Assembly: GCA_013350335.1 (NCBI GenBank)
Contig: CM023536.1
Span: forward strand, 43,470,314 to 43,534,313
Length of the DNA stretch: 64,000 nt
Origin: Chimonanthus salicifolius
Lineage: Eukaryota; Streptophyta; Magnoliopsida; Laurales; Calycanthaceae
Direction: 5' to 3'
Made by a program: the position numbers and the translations under genes. Shown piece after piece: positions 24,183-37,250 of this stretch. A model generated the notes under the pieces. The model saw only the letters and a list, made by a program, of their open reading frames with translations. It was not told the origin of the DNA and did no database searches. Position 1 is the first letter of the stretch. Each line of letters starts with the position of its first letter.

Positions 24183-24530
24183 GTGAGCCCAAGTGTGTGA
24201 GTCCTATTGAGCCACAGTGGGGTGTGTGAGTAATGCTGCGTGAGACTAGGTGTATAAGTCCTGTTGAGCCGCAGTGGGGTGTGAGAAATGTTTCATGAGC
24301 CCAGCTGTGTAAATCCTATTGAGCCATAGTGGGGGGTGTGAGTGACCTTGCGTGAGCCAAAGTGATTTAAGTCATGTTGAGCCTCAGTGGTGTTTGTGAC
24401 GCAAGCCCAGGTGTGTTGTATTGTTAAGCCGTATTGTTGTATGAGTCGCAATCGTGTGAACCCAGGTAAGAAAGTCTTGTTGAGTTGTTTTGTGACAGTC
24501 AAAGGTGTGTAAATTTTTTGATGGGCGTCA
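24183..24530. repeat. Degenerate tandem repeat, period about 57 bp, six units
   Basis: Units carry GTGAGCCCAGGTGTGTAAGTCC-like and GTTGAGCC..CAGTGGGGTGTG blocks, starting near 24183, 24240, 24295, 24353, 24401 and 24456. Located in the gypsy LTR 4599-26704; no coding sense. Confidence 0.7.
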
Positions 24531-24714
24531 TTGATCAATTATTGTTATAATGTGCGAAGGTGTGTAAGTCCTTCGAAGGATGCCAATGTGTATGATGCTA
24601 TTTGGGGTTTCTGTGAATTGAACGAGTCATGAATGATTTATGATGAATAACCGATGTTGTTATGCTGGCTGAGATGGATATGATGTGCATGAGTTGTGGA
24701 ATAACATGTGATAG

Positions 24715-26019
24715 TGATGGAGCCATCAGGTCTAATGGATCTTAATCATATTGGTGCAAATTGATTTGGCTTCCATGATTCAAATTGCCTAAGGTAGACA
24801 ATATTGGACTCCATGTAATAAACCAAGTCACTTTATTAGTCTAAGCTAAATTACCAATTAGGCCCCAAGTAATCCAGATATGTCTATAAGTCCAAGCCCA
24901 TACATTAAACATGGTAGACTCATATCCAAGCCCACTCTATAAAGTCCAATTCCTACAACCTATTTTACAGTGACACTTGGCACAAATCCAGTCATGCTGA
25001 CTTCAAAACAAATTTGGAAGGAAGGTTTTGACACAACCTTAGTATTTTCGCCCTAAGTTTTTCACTCCGATGAATGACTTAATTCTTTTTGGGTTGGAAA
25101 GAGGACTTCAAGGGCTACAACCTTATATTTCATGAACTCTTCGTGATTCAGACTTTACTAGATCAAAATCGTAATGCAAGTGGAACAAAGTTTCAAATCC
25201 GAGAATTGAAATGAGGTGGACGAATTTTGCAAGTGGACTTTCTCCATATGGACAACTCCATATTTTTAGGATTTTTATTTTTATGTTTGCTTTTTTAGGA
25301 TTTAATTTTGTTCATCCAATAAGCCATGTGGCAATTTTAAGGGATGAGATAAAATGGTAAAAATTACACTAGCAATATATCCTTAGTAGTTTTCTTTTCT
25401 TAGGAGTTTCTTAGATATGAAATTTTCCTCCTTAGTTTAGTCAACTAAGGAAATGGTGTTTTAGTCTTTTCATACTATTTTCTTTATAAATTTCTGCACT
25501 CTAATCGAATTCAATAGACAATTGACTTTTTCTGGAGAAAAAGATACTATTGGAATTGGGTGTTTTTTCATACTGTGCTTCAGCCCTCCGGCAAAAGCCA
25601 AGTCTTTGGATTGGAACCAATTCTATCTTGCAAATGCCAACTTATTTTAAATTCAACTAGTTCTTTGGTTTTCATAGATTAGATTGTGCAACGGTCAAAT
25701 TCATCAGTGTGCACTTTTAATTATGCTTCCACACTTCACAATCATACTCAATTAAATGACGTCTGATCTATAGAATTCCATAGACTAATTCGAATTCCTG
25801 AAAAAATTGTGCAATCGGTTACGATATAGAATTCCATAGACTAATTCGAATTCCTGAAAAAATTGTGCAATCGGTTACGATATTGTTTGAGCAATTCATT
25901 GCCAAGGCAGAATCCTTTTGCGAACTGTAATCAATTGCGTAGGATCTTTCAAAGACCATACTATGAAAACAACTATCCTACTGGCAAATTTACAATAATT
26001 CGACCCTAGGCCAGCATCA
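24715..26019 (+). mobile_element. Solo LTR, 1.3 kb (TGATGGAGCC...CCAGCATCA)
   Basis: Exact duplication GATAG (24710-24714 and 26020-26024). A TATA-like TTTATAAATTTCTGCAC near 25485 suggests plus orientation. Contains a 56-bp perfect tandem duplication (25769-25824 and 25825-25880) starting TATAGAATTCC. No coding motifs. Confidence 0.85.
25769..25880. repeat. 56-bp perfect tandem duplication
   Basis: Two adjacent identical units beginning TATAGAATTCC and ending GGTTACGA. Their identity suggests a recent slippage or unequal exchange within the solo LTR. Confidence 0.9.
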
Positions 26020-26809
26020 GATAGGTTAATTGTATGCTTGTTGGTTAACATGCTTGATTATTGATGTGATGTATGTGATTTGGTTTCTCTTTACTGGCCT
26101 TTGTGGGGCTTACTCCCTTACAAATTCAAGAAATCCAATGGAGGCTGGGTTAGAAGGACCAGAAGAGTGGGCATAGGAGTGTTGGAGCCCATGGTCGCCT
26201 CAGTTCAAGAGATTTTTCTTATTTTAATGAGAAACTAACACTCTGGGTTATAATTAATTAGTTTTTTATGTTTTAAAAGCTTTTAAGTTGTAATATACTT
26301 GATATGTGTGTGCTTAGAACCCCCTTATGTTTACATAAAGTATTTTATGGATATGAGTTTGTACTTCACGTGTTGAGCCGCATGGTAACACGATGCCCAC
26401 GTGTGAGGAAGGGATTGATGTCGAGGATGATGTTTTGAGATTTACAATTATTGTGGATGAATAGGATGTGGGAATGATTGCATGTTGAGATCTTGCCGAG
26501 GGAAATTATTCTCCCGATGTCCCGTATACAAATGGAATGCTATCGGATTTTCAGGTAAGACTTTCCGACATATGAAAGAACTTAGAGAGGTATTCCCCCT
26601 GTGTGTGTCAAACCCCAATTACTTGAAAGATTTGGGGTTCAATGAGATTAGCATTTCAAAAAAAAAAAAAAAATCTCACATGTCCCGAGGGTCAGGGTGT
26701 GACACTCATCTTCTACTATATTAAGTCATTTAGAACAAATCTTCATTTGAGTCTTGTACAATTTACAACAAGCAACACTTCTAGCAACCACTAATGATCC
26801 CATGGATAG

Positions 26810-28853
26810 TGTTGTGCAATGCAATGTTTTACATTTATTACTCGAAAGCATTTATAATATAACAGTGTGAGCACGAGGTCGAACCCAACAGAATTATAGA
26901 AAATATATCTTTAGGTATTTACATTTATTAACCAATTAATTAATTTAAAGATTTAATTTGAAACTTATGTTGGTGGATTTTTTAGAAAACATGGAAATAA
27001 CTTAGATCTGACATAGATTTAATAAAAACTAGTTTATTTAATTTCAATCCTAGTTCAGCATTCAAATTTGGAGTTGGAAAATAATAATAAATCAAAGAAT
27101 CCAAGAATTAAAATAAACATATTAAATCGAATAATTTACATATGATACAATGGAATTGACATCAGAAAATCAAGATAGCATTATTTATCCAAATTTTAAA
27201 AACAAGATTAAAGTTAGAGTCTAGAGCTCGCGTAAACTAAATAATATTGCATTCATGTTCTCATTCATAATTATTTCAAGAATTAAGTTCATGGTGTTCA
27301 TTAAAATATAAATCATAAATCAGACCTTAGACTTGAATGAATGAGAAAGACTCCTTTTCTGGCACTAAATTTTCATTGCACTCTTATGGTTATGAGCCTT
27401 AGAAACCGAAACTAGAGTTCAACAAAGCTAAATTTTCATTACATCAGATCTATAACGGCAAAATAAATTCGACCATAAAATTAATCTTTGACAGTAAAAA
27501 TAAATTCAAGCAATCAGTAACACAGACATTATTCAATTGGAAAACTAGAAACTAATCTTTCATTGCAGTTTGAATCTTATTATCAAACATGGAATTTGAA
27601 TTACAATACATGGAGTTGAAATCGAAGAAATACAAGAATTATTGGAAAATAAATCAAACCCAAAAAATTCTTTGGAAGCACACGATTTTTCCAGAGTATC
27701 CTTGTCTTTCTCTTCTTTCTCTTCCTTGTCCACACCAAGCCTTGATGTCCCAGAGTTCAATTCGAAAATCCATGGCTACCCTAGTGCTCATATTTATAGG
27801 CTTTGGGAAGGGATCGATGGATATGATTGATTAAGGTTTAGGATGGGTAAATGGATGGTTAGGATTAAATTATCTTAAGTGAAGAGGGCTAGGGTTTACA
27901 TAGGGTGGATCGGCTATGGTGGCTTGGAGAAGACGTTGACTTGGTACCAAGGTAGGAGAATTCAAATGGAAGAGATAAATTAGGATGGTGGCCAATTGGA
28001 ACATGTATCGTTTAGGGTTTTGTGTTTAAGTGAATGCATGAACGGATGGTTGAGATTGGAGAATTTTCTAAATGGATGGTTGGATGATGATCAAATGAGG
28101 TGTGTGTATCTTGGGTTTATGAGTGTAATAGGATCAAATGGATAGAAAGAGAAATTTGCAAAAATCGTGTGATGTGGCTTAGATGAGGTGGAGATTGCAT
28201 GCACATGAAGTGAAGGGGTGTGTGAATGTGTACACGAATGGAGGATGTAAGGCTTCAAGGTGTGGATTGGATTGGATTGGAAGAGTGTGGGATTGAGTTA
28301 GAGCTGTTGGGCTTCCATTGGATTTTGTGCACATGGGCTTGGATTCTCTACTTGATGGACTTTGGCCTGTACACTGGCCTGGCCCACATATGAAATGCGC
28401 ATGGATCACTGAGCCTTGCCCAGTGTATGGTGTGGATTTCAGTGTGATGGGCTTGGCTTCTGGCTCATTGTCTTCTCGCCCATGACTTCAAATTTCATAC
28501 TCTTGTTCTTCATTGTCCTCCTGATTTTCAGTTTTTATTTCCAGAATTAAAATAATTAATTCCCCACTTAAATCTAAAATTATTGAAACAATCCTAGACT
28601 TTCATAATTGGATCTAGATTATTCAATTTACAATTGAATTCCTAGAAGTGGCCAAAAATTAATTATTAAAATTATGGGTCTTCAGTTTTAGCACAAAACT
28701 TTGTAATTATTCCCAGTTTTGACTGACTTTTTTGTCTTTTCCATTTTATCTACAAAACTAGCAAACAGTATTAAATGCATCTAATACATATACAATTGAG
28801 AGCTAACTGGTCCAAGAATCAAGGGTAAAATAGTCATTTTTCAGTGCTCAACA
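26810..28853 (-). mobile_element. Solo LTR, 2.04 kb, 'TGTTGTGCAA' family
   Basis: Flanks GATAG (26805-26809) and GGTAG (28854-28858), a duplication with one mismatch; copia pre-integrase and protease sequence resume on the two sides. Plus reading TGTTGTGCAATGC...GTGCTCAACA. On the minus strand a TATA box (GCCTATAAATATGAGC, near 27795) and the opposite end order give the transcription direction. Confidence 0.8.
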
Positions 28854-29199
28854 GGTAGCTTTCCAATTTCTATTGCCAAAATATACACATAACCTTGCTG
28901 ATCCAATATAATATCGAAAATCAGATTAAGGTGCAAATCAGGAACATGTCATTCATCTTTCAAAGTAATTGTGCAACATGCATTAGTCTTAATGCACATA
29001 TCACATATTCCACAATTTTGGAGCTACTAGTATTGCCCATCTTGACAGTACCAAAGTCTCCTGCTTTGTTAAATGTGAAGAACTCTTTTGTAGGAGTAGC
29101 ATGGTAACAAACAGTAATATCAATAACCCGCTCAATATCCTGACTTGCAATGTGATTACACTCTTCCTCTCCAAAAGAAAGCATCACTAAGTCTTATTC

Positions 29200-29762
29200 T
29201 GTAACACCCCACCCACATGGGTTGTGGGAAAAAGTCCCACATCGCCTATGAGGTGGAGGGGGTTTGGGGTTCGTTATAAGAGGGTGCTCCCCTCTCCTTA
29301 GCACAAGGCCTTTTGGGGTGTCTCCTTGGATGGGACCCCCAATGCAAAGCCGTGCGGGTGGCCCCACGTGGGGCCCAAAGCGGACAATATTGTGCTGAAG
29401 GTACAGGTTGTTACATTTGGTATCAGAACATGGTTCAACACTGCGGACTATGTGGGCCCTTTACCCTTCTGTGTTGTGTTGCTTGTGTAGACCTTTTGTC
29501 AGTGTAACGTGACATAGCCGGGGACGGCTCTAGTCTTAAGGGGGGTGGATTGTAACACCCCACCCAAATGGGGTGTGGGAAAAAGTCCCACATCGCCCAT
29601 GAGGTGGGAGGGGTGTAGGGTTATAAGAGGGTGCTCCCCTCTCTTTAGCACAAGGCCTTTTGGGTGTCTCCTTGGGTGGAACCCCCAATGCAAAGCCGTG
29701 CAGGTCGCCCCACGTAGGGCCTAAAAGCCGACAATATTGTGCTAAAGGGACGGGTTATTACA
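29200..29762 (-). mobile_element. TRIM element, complete, 563 bp
   Basis: Exact duplication TATTC (29195-29199 and 29763-29767). LTRs 29200-29415 and 29551-29762 begin TGTAACACCCCACCC and end TTACA. Between them are a PBS TGGTATCAGAAC at 29418 and a purine tract TTAAGGGGGGTGGAT (29536-29550), both reading on the plus strand, so the element itself is in plus orientation although its host copia remnant is minus. Strand is given for the host context only. No coding capacity: a terminal-repeat retrotransposon in miniature that relies on other elements. Confidence 0.88.
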
Positions 29763-30640
29763 TATTCTAAAGTAATAGCTTGTGGTATCACTATCGATAG
29801 ATTTCTTTTATTCTTTCTCCTCATTCTGTTCCCATTTTCAACATGAAAATGTCTTCATATGTGACCAACCATGTGACATAGAAGCACTTTCTACTTTCTT
29901 TGAAGTGCGACTTGATTTGACTGCGAGCCTTAGATTTTCTATTGTGCCCTTTAATTTTGTTTCTGTCCCTAATTTGTATTATAATGGATTGCGCCTGATC
30001 CTTTCATTAGGGTTCTTCATTAAATAGGTTGTCTTTCACAACATTCATAGTCAACTTGCCGTTAAGAGAAGAATTACTCATTGACACAAGCAATGTTTCA
30101 TAACTGTCAGGTAAAAAACCCAAGAGCAATATTGCCTACAACTCATCATCCAGTGTCATCTTTGTAGTAGTTAACTAATTCACCAGACTCTGAAAAGTAC
30201 TTAGGTTTTCGATAATTGAGTGTCCCTCTTTAAATTTCAAGTTCACAAGTTTCGTTATCAAATAGGCTTTATTTGTGCATTTTTTTATCTCTTCCATTGC
30301 TCGTAATTTTTGCCATAGACCATGTGCATTTCTAATTTTGCCATAGATCGTGGGCATTAATTTCTTGAGCAACATAGTGAAACACACTGTGATAAATCCA
30401 CTGTCTAATCATTCCTACAGTTTTCATGTTCATCTTTTCCCACACCCTGTCGGGCTTATTGGTGGATTTAGCTACATCACCCTCAGTAGGGTCATGCAAA
30501 TCCTTACAGTAATTGACTTTTTTCATTCTTGGCTTCCAAATAGCATTATTGGATGTTGTCGATTTAATCATGATACTCTCAAAAATATTTCTTTCTCACA
30601 AAAATAATTATACCAAGTAACTAGATGCTCTGGTACAAGC

Positions 30641-30975
30641 TGTTGGGACCCAAAATAAAGTAACCTAGCCTAAAATTAATATTTGGAATTCTCTTTGGCC
30701 AATCAATCACAAACAATAATAGAAAAATTAGGTGACAAAATATCAAGAAACAAGCAACACAAATCACTCCTATGTAGAAAACCCTCCAGTGTAGAGAGAG
30801 AAATCACATGCCAAATTTGAATCAATCTACTATATCAAATACAATATTCATCTCTAAGACTTATGCTCAAAGTTTGAGGTATTACAATTTCAAATAGAAA
30901 ATAATATTGTTCTGAAATCAAACATGTTCCAGGTTCGTCGAATAGGTAGTAGGATCTGATTCAAGTTTCTGTCAC
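30641..30975 (-). repeat. Probable 5' LTR of the minus-strand copia remnant
   Basis: Begins TGTTGGGACCC on the plus strand next to the PBS-like site, as expected for the end (GGTCCCAACA) of a minus-strand LTR. The outer end is not certain; a CA at about 30973 is a candidate. Could extend further into the pyrimidine-rich stretch assigned to the bHLH leader. Confidence 0.45.
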
Positions 30976-30989
30976 CAGTCGGATCACAC

Positions 30990-31416
30990 GATGAGGGACA
31001 AATTGAGATTGAAGAAACATGCAGAGATCTCGTCAGAATCTCAGACGATTGTCTTCCGTTTTCTTCCTCTCTGCAACCATTTCTCTGTCTTTTTCCTCTG
31101 GTCTCAGTTTCTTTATACTTTATGTTCTCTATTCTTCTATCTCCTCTCAGTTTTTATTCTCCTCTCCGCTTTCTGTTTTTTTACCGTTTTCAGCTAAATT
31201 GGAGAGAAGAGGCAGGCAATACTTCTCTCTTCTTATCTCTCGTTTCTAGTCGAATTGTATCTTTCGCTCAAGTTGATCGCTGGATTCCCTATTTTCCTTT
31301 CCTTCCATTTTTTTCTCTCAGGGACCGTTCATGGGAGACTTTATTCTTTCATTTCTTTGTTCTTTTTTCTTTCTTTCTTTCTTTCGTGTGGGTTGACCCC
31401 ACAACAAGTCTGTGAG
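30990..31416 (+). promoter_or_regulatory. Candidate 5' leader exon of the SAC51-like bHLH gene
   Basis: Pyrimidine-rich sequence ending ACAAGTCTGTGAG|GTAAGTG, a near-consensus splice donor at 31417. It contains an ATG-started ORF (31122-31415, 97 codons) whose stop lies one base before the exon end, plus further upstream ATGs. Long leaders with several upstream ORFs are normal in the SAC51 family. That this exon belongs to the bHLH gene is inferred from position and orientation; it might instead be part of the neighbouring LTR. The transcription start is unknown. Confidence 0.4.
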
Positions 31417-31537
31417 GTAAGTGTACTCTTCTAATTTATATTTTTCTTAATGCACATTAAGGGCATTTTATTAACCCGTGAGGGTTGGCTTGATAGTCAA
31501 GAACATGTCTAAGTTGCAGGAGGTTTTGGATTCAAGT

Positions 31538-32107
31538 TGTAATATTTTATATATGTCCCACCTTATTGAAACCCATATCTGGATTTAAACAAGGACCCAC
31601 ATTTCAAATTAAAGTGTGGCTGTTATTAGAACTGTATGAACAGTTGCTACTTTGATGGAAAGTAAGTACAGTTTATCAAACTGCTCTTGGTCCTCTCTTC
31701 TGCCTCTAATGTTTTCTCTCTGCAAAATCCCATCAAAGTAAGAACTGAAAAGCAGAGAAATTAAGAGAAGGAAAGAAGGAGAAATCAATAGCAACATTTC
31801 TTCTACTTGTATTGTGACTGCAAGAAGGAATTAAGAGAACATCAGCAAAGTCTAATTAAGAAAGGAACCTTTTATTAGCGATGGATTTAGTCGGGTATGA
31901 TTTTACATTATTATGATGTCATTTCCGCATTATGTTCATATTATGATTATGATATTTTTTTGTAAAGCATTGATGATTCAAGTTCTTGTGATTTTATTAT
32001 AGAGGATTGAATTATGTTAATAAATGGGTATGAATCAAATAATGAACTAAATTAATTAATTATTCAATTCATACCCAAATTGTCAATCCATAAAGAAAAT
32101 TGTAACA
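31538..32107 (+). repeat. Copia 5' LTR, 570 bp
   Basis: TGTAATATTTTAT...AAATTGTAACA. Paired with 37666-38236. Confidence 0.93.
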
Positions 32108-32109
32108 AT

Positions 32110-32121
32110 TGGTATCAGAGC
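32110..32121 (+). other. Copia primer-binding site
   Basis: TGGTATCAGAGC, exact complement type of initiator-Met tRNA, two bases after the 5' LTR. Confidence 0.9.
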
Positions 32122-33199
32122 AAGGTTTCATTAAATCACTTGATGTTTTCATTAAGACATATAAGAGGGTATTTTGATGAATAATTGAGACTTTAAGCAA
32201 CAAAATGAGAGATTTTAAAGAGAGTCAATCTGATTGATCTCAGTATGGACTGATCAGTATTATGTAATCTCAATTTTATTAATGATGATTGATTACAACC
32301 TTCTCATTTTGTTATTATTCTTCATACATATTAATTAAGTTTTCGTACCTAAAAGTAAGTCAATACATATTTTTTTCAGCCAATTCAAACTGGAAACGAT
32401 GACTGTAATAACTTGTGGCCTTCATAGTAGCATGAAAATACTAGCAGTTTGTATGGATATAGAAAGATTCTTCAAGCAGTAGCTTGCTCTACATTTATTT
32501 TGCTTCCACAATATGAAAGATGTATGAGGGGTAGAAAAATTCAAATCTACTAAGTGGTTGACTATTATGTGTCACTGATCAACCATTATTATGTTAAATT
32601 ATTTTTTTAAATAATGTTTATTATGTTATTGAAACATATGAAGTATAAAAAAAAAGTGTTTCAATTTATGAAATCTTTGAATTAGATATAAAATTATTTA
32701 ATTCAATTATGGAATAAGGTTATTGTTCAAGACTTGAAATCACATAAAGATACGATTTGGTAGTTACCAGAGTGGTCCAATCGGAATGAGTCGAGTTTCA
32801 AGTCTTATAAACAAGATTCAGTACTCTTCCCAAGTATTGGATAATAATGACCTTACAAAATGTAATCCCTAGCCATAAAGATATTAGGTTGGCCCAAAGG
32901 TGCACCATTCCAAATGGTTAACGGATTCAGATAGGATAATTGATGGATATTTGTGGTTGATATTTATCCAGACACCCAAAGGTGACGGTGATATTTAATC
33001 ACCTGTATTTTATTAGTTAGTCCTATTGGTGACTGGGAATCACCGTAATGTTTATAAATACTGTACTATTAGATTACCCAAGGTATATCACCAGTAACAC
33101 TATTTGCTAAAGTTATTATTTATGTGTTTCAATTTAAGTACAACTCATAGCATTAAGTAGTGATCATGATATTATGTATATCTTCCAACATCTTCATTT
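32122..33199 (+). other. Copia untranslated leader
   Basis: About 1.1 kb between PBS and gag, AT-rich, with no conserved ORF. It would hold packaging and dimerisation signals; none could be identified by reading. Confidence 0.55.
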
Positions 33200-33927
33200 G
33201 TCACACTGCATACGCAAGCTAACTCTGTCCCCATATTGAATGGGTTAAACTTCTCTGAGTGGAAAGAACAGATTGAGTTTAACTTAGGTGTACTTGATCT
33301 TAACAAAGCACTAATCGATGACAGACCTACTATTACTGAAACTAGTACGGCTGCATAGAAGTCAGCCCATGAGGCATGGGTTAAGTCAAATAGGCTTAGC
33401 CTTAAGTTCATGCTCATTATAATAGCCAGCAACATCAGGTCTTCTCTACCCACCTCCGAAAATGCAAAAGATTTTCTTAAGAATGTAGAAGATAAGTTCA
33501 AATCTGCTGACAAGTCCCTAGCCGGGACTCTTATGGCCAGACTCACCACCATAAATTTCAGTGGGAGTCGTGGTATGTCTGAGTATGTGATTGAAATGAC
33601 CAATATCGCTGCTCAATTGAAGAACTTAGGTATGACTGTAGATGAATCATTTCTGGTACAGTTCATCCTGAACTCGTTACCTCCTCAGTATGGACCATTC
33701 CAAATTAATTATAATATCATGAAGGATAAATGGCAGATCAATGAGCTATTTAACATGTTAATCCAAGAGGAGGCTAAACTTAAGCAAATGGGTCATCATT
33801 CAGTTCATTTAACAACTCAAGTGCCCAGTAAGAAAGGAAATAAGCCCAAAAAATTCAAGAAATTCATTTCAAATCCACATGAGTCTAGTACGAGCTCCAA
33901 GACTCATGACAAGGAAAGGGTGGTGTG
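33200..33927 (+). pseudogene. Copia gag
   Basis: One frame reads NSVPILNGLNFSEWKEQIEF, then an in-frame TAG (33356-33358), then AHEAWVKSNRLSL. After that comes the typical gag core (KDFLKNVEDKFKSADKSLAG, LNSLPPQYGPFQ, MLIQEEAKLKQ) and a Lys-rich tail ending in a stop at 33928. The beginning is uncertain because no in-frame ATG was found just upstream. The gag forms the particle shell around element RNA. Confidence 0.85.
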
Positions 33928-36900
33928 AGGTGCCATTTCTGTAGAAAGCAAGGGCACTTCCAGAAGGACTGCCATAAGAGGAAGACTTGGTTAGAAAAGA
34001 AAGGTATTCATTACATTTCAGTATGTTTCGAATCTAATTTAACTGAAGTATCTTCTAACACTTGGTGGCTTGATTCTGGAGTAACAACTCATGTTTCTAA
34101 TACGATGCAGGGATACCTTACAGTCCAGACCATCGACCCAACTGAACTCTCCCTTTACTTGGGCAACTGGGAAAAAGTATATGTTGAAGCCATTGGAACC
34201 TAGTCGCCTTTTCCTTGATACCTGTTGTCATTTGGATTTATTTAACTGTCTTTATGTACCTACAGTAACTAGAAACCTTATTTCTGTTTCTAAGTTAGAC
34301 CTTAATGGTTATTATTGTAAATTTGGTAGTAATGCTTTCAACTTGTTTAAATCTTCTTCTTTTATTGGGTCTGGTTTATTATTTGATGGCCTTTATCGTA
34401 TTAAGCTTGATAATGACTTTGTAAACACTGTCCTAACCCTGCATCATAATGTAGGTATTAAATGTGGGTTGGTTAATGAAAACTCTTCAAATTTGTGGCA
34501 TAAACGTTTGAGACACATTTCCCGAGAAAGAATTGAAAGACTGGCTAAAGACGAGATTCTTCCGAATATCGACTTTACCGACTTAGGAGTGTGTGTGGAA
34601 TGTATTAAGGGTAAACAGGCCAAACACACTAAGAAAAGGGCCACAAGAAGTAAATGGCTACTTGAACTGATCCATACCGATATATGTGGCCCATTTGATG
34701 TTCCATCTTTTGGTGGAGAATCCTACTTCATCACTTTTATAGATGATTTTTCACGTTATGGTTATGTATATCTATTGCACTGATAAATCTCAAGCGGTTA
34801 ACTCCGTACAGATTTCTATCACTGAAGTAGAAAGGCAATTAGATAGAAAAGTGAAAATCGTTAGATCCGATAGAGGTGGTGAATACTATGGTAGGTATGA
34901 TGAGACGAGTCAACACCCGGAGCCATTTGCTAGATTAGTAGAAAGTCGCGGTATAGTGGCACAATATACGATGCTAGGTACGCCTCAGCAGAATGGTGTT
35001 GCTGAAAGGCGCAAAGTACACTTATGGATATGGTTAGGAGCATGTTATGCAATACTACCATACCCATTATGTTGTGGATGTATGCCTTAAGAAATGCAGT
35101 GTATATTCTTAACAGGGTTCCTAGTAAGTCAGTTCCTAAAACTCCTTATGAACTGTGGATAGGAAGGAAACCCAGTTTAAGACACCTACATGTATGGGGT
35201 TGTCTTGCAAAAGCTAGAATCTATAATCCACATGAAAGAAAACTTGATGAGAGGACGATCAGTGGTTACTTTATCGGTTACCCTGAAAAATCCAAAAGGT
35301 ATAGGTTTTATTGTCCAAACCATAAAATGAGGATAGTTGAGACTGGAAATGCAAGATTCATAGAGAATGGTGAGGTTAGTGGGAGTGATATTATGAGAAG
35401 TGTATCTAAAGAAGAAGTGAAGGTACAAGTCCCTATACCCATAACTTCAAGAAGTGTTGTAGTTGTTCTTAATGTCATTCAATGACCTAACGATACAACA
35501 CAACACTTGGATGATCAATTACTCTAACAGGAAGAGACTGTCACCACTGATGAACTGATAATAGAACAACCACAAGAAGTAGCCTTAAGAAGGTCTCAGA
35601 GACAAAAGAGACCTGCTATTTCGAATGATTATGTGGTATATCTACAAGAGTCAGAATATGATCTAGGGATTATTAAAGATTCGGTCACTTATGAAAAAGC
35701 CATAAAATGTGTAAATTCTGATGAATGGATGGATGCCATGAAAGATGAATTGAAATCCATGGACCAGAATGAAGTTTGGGACTTAGTAGAATTGCCCAAT
35801 GGATACAAAAAAGTTGGATGTAAATGGGTCTTTAAGACTAAACGAGACTCAAAGGGCAATATCGAACGGTATAAAGACAGACTTTTAGCCAAAGGGTTCA
35901 CTCAAAAGGATAGCATTGATTATAAAGAGACTTTCTCCCCTGTATCCAAGAAGACTCTTTCAGAATTATTATGGTTTTGCTGGCTTATTATGACTTAGAG
36001 TTACACCAAATGGATGTGAAAACCGTCTTTTTAAATGGTGATGTAGATAAGGATGTATATATGGATCAACTTAAAGGTTTCTCCATAAAGAGCAGGGAAC
36101 ATTTGGCTTGCAAACTTAAAAAGTCAATTTATGGTCTTAAGCAATCTTCTCGACAATGGTACCTTAAGTTCAATGATACTATTATTTCCTTCGAATTTAA
36201 AGAAAACACTGTTGATCTGTGTATATATCTGAAGGTCAATGGGAGCAAATATATCTTTTTGATATTGTACGTTGATGACATTTTGCTTGCCACTAATGAT
36301 CTTGGTCTTATGCATGAAACCAAAAAGTTTCTCTTCGCACAATTTGAAATGAAAGATATGGAGAGGCATCCTACGTTATTGGAATAGAAATATTCAGTGA
36401 TAGAACTCGTGGGCTATTAGGTTTGTCTCAGAAAGCCTATATAGAAAGAATTTTGGAGAGATTTGGAATGCAAAATTGTTCCCCTCAAGATGCCCCTATT
36501 TACAAAGGAGACAAATTCAATCTTAAGCAATGTCCGCAAAATGAACTAGAAAGAAAACAAATGGAGGAAATGTCTTATGCTTCAGCGGTGAGCAGTCTCA
36601 TGTATGCACAGACTTGTACTAGACCTAGACATCAGCTTCGCCATCGGTATATTAGGCAGATATCAAAGTAACCCTAGAATGGATCACTGGAAAGCTACAA
36701 AGAAAGTTATGAGATATTTATAGGGTACTAAGGACTTCATGATCACATTTAGGAGATCCGAGAATCTCGAAGTCATTGGCTATTCAGATTCAGACTTTGG
36801 TGGATGCGTTGATAGTAGAAAGTCAACGTTTGGCTATTTGTTCTTTATGACTAATGGAGCAATCTCATGGAAAAGTGTCAAACAAACTATTATTGAACAT

Positions 36901-37250
36901 CTACCATGGAGGCGGAATTTATGGCGTGTTATAAGGCCACTATTCAAGGAATGTGGCTGCGGAACTTTATCTCATGACTTGGAATTGTTGATAGTATTGC
37001 CAGGTCGCTGAGAATTCATTGTGATAATTCTGCAGCAGTTTTCTTCTCCAAAAACGACAAGTACTCTAGTGGATCGAAACACATGGAATTAAAGTACTTT
37101 ATCGTAAAAGAAGAGGTTCAGAAACGAACAGTGTCAATTGAGCATATCAGCACACAGCTTATGATTGCAGATCCGTTACCGAAAGGGTTGCCTATAATGA
37201 CCTTCAAGGAATATGCCAATAGAATGGGTCTTGAACGTAACCCATCATGA
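33925..37250 (+). pseudogene. Copia pol (zinc knuckle, protease, integrase, RT, RNase H), frameshifted
   Basis: In order: CCHC knuckle CHFCRKQGHFQKDC; protease WWLDSGVTTHVSN; pre-integrase NLWHKRLRHISRERIERL; integrase HTDICGPF, FIDDFSRYGYVYLLH, KIVRSDRGGEYYG and [53 protein letters not shown] and YVDDILLA; RNase H YSDSDFGGCVDSRKSTFGY, ending near KEYANRMGLERNPS at 37248-37250. Most catalytic residues survive but about seven frame changes separate the blocks (for example near 34100, 34760, 35040, 35985, 36385 and 36670), and there are stops. In life it would be one polyprotein that copies and inserts the element. Confidence 0.92.

Larger units (their letters stand above)
4599..26704 (+). mobile_element. 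Gypsy 3' LTR, about 2.75 kb net, with nested insertions
   Basis: Starts TGTAATGACCC next to the polypurine tract and ends GGTCAGGGTGTGACA. Own sequence is 4599-5027, 8053-8969, about 23982-24714 and 26025-26704. Removing the insertions rejoins sequence at exact target duplications (5028-8047 and 24715-26019) or a near-exact one (8970-23981). The right flank is copia pre-integrase sequence, so this element had inserted into that copia element. No matching duplication exists at the left because the 5' part was deleted. Confidence 0.75.
26705..30640 (-). pseudogene. Copia gag-protease-pre-integrase remnant
   Basis: Own sequence is 30640-29768, 29199-28859 and 26809-26705, read downward. The gag reads WKPRMKKVNYCKDLHDP, then TVGMIRQWIYHSVFHYVA, then (other frame) KLVNLKFKEGHSIIENLSTF, then LDDELQAILLLGFLPDSYE. 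The protease region follows (CYHATPTKEFFTF, then DFGTVKMGN), then a pre-integrase block (GSLVVARSVACCKLYKTQMK). A PBS-like TTGTACCAGAGC lies near 30637-30626. Integrase, RT and RNase H are absent because the gypsy element 4599-26704 cuts in at 26704. Split by a solo LTR and a TRIM. Confidence 0.85.
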
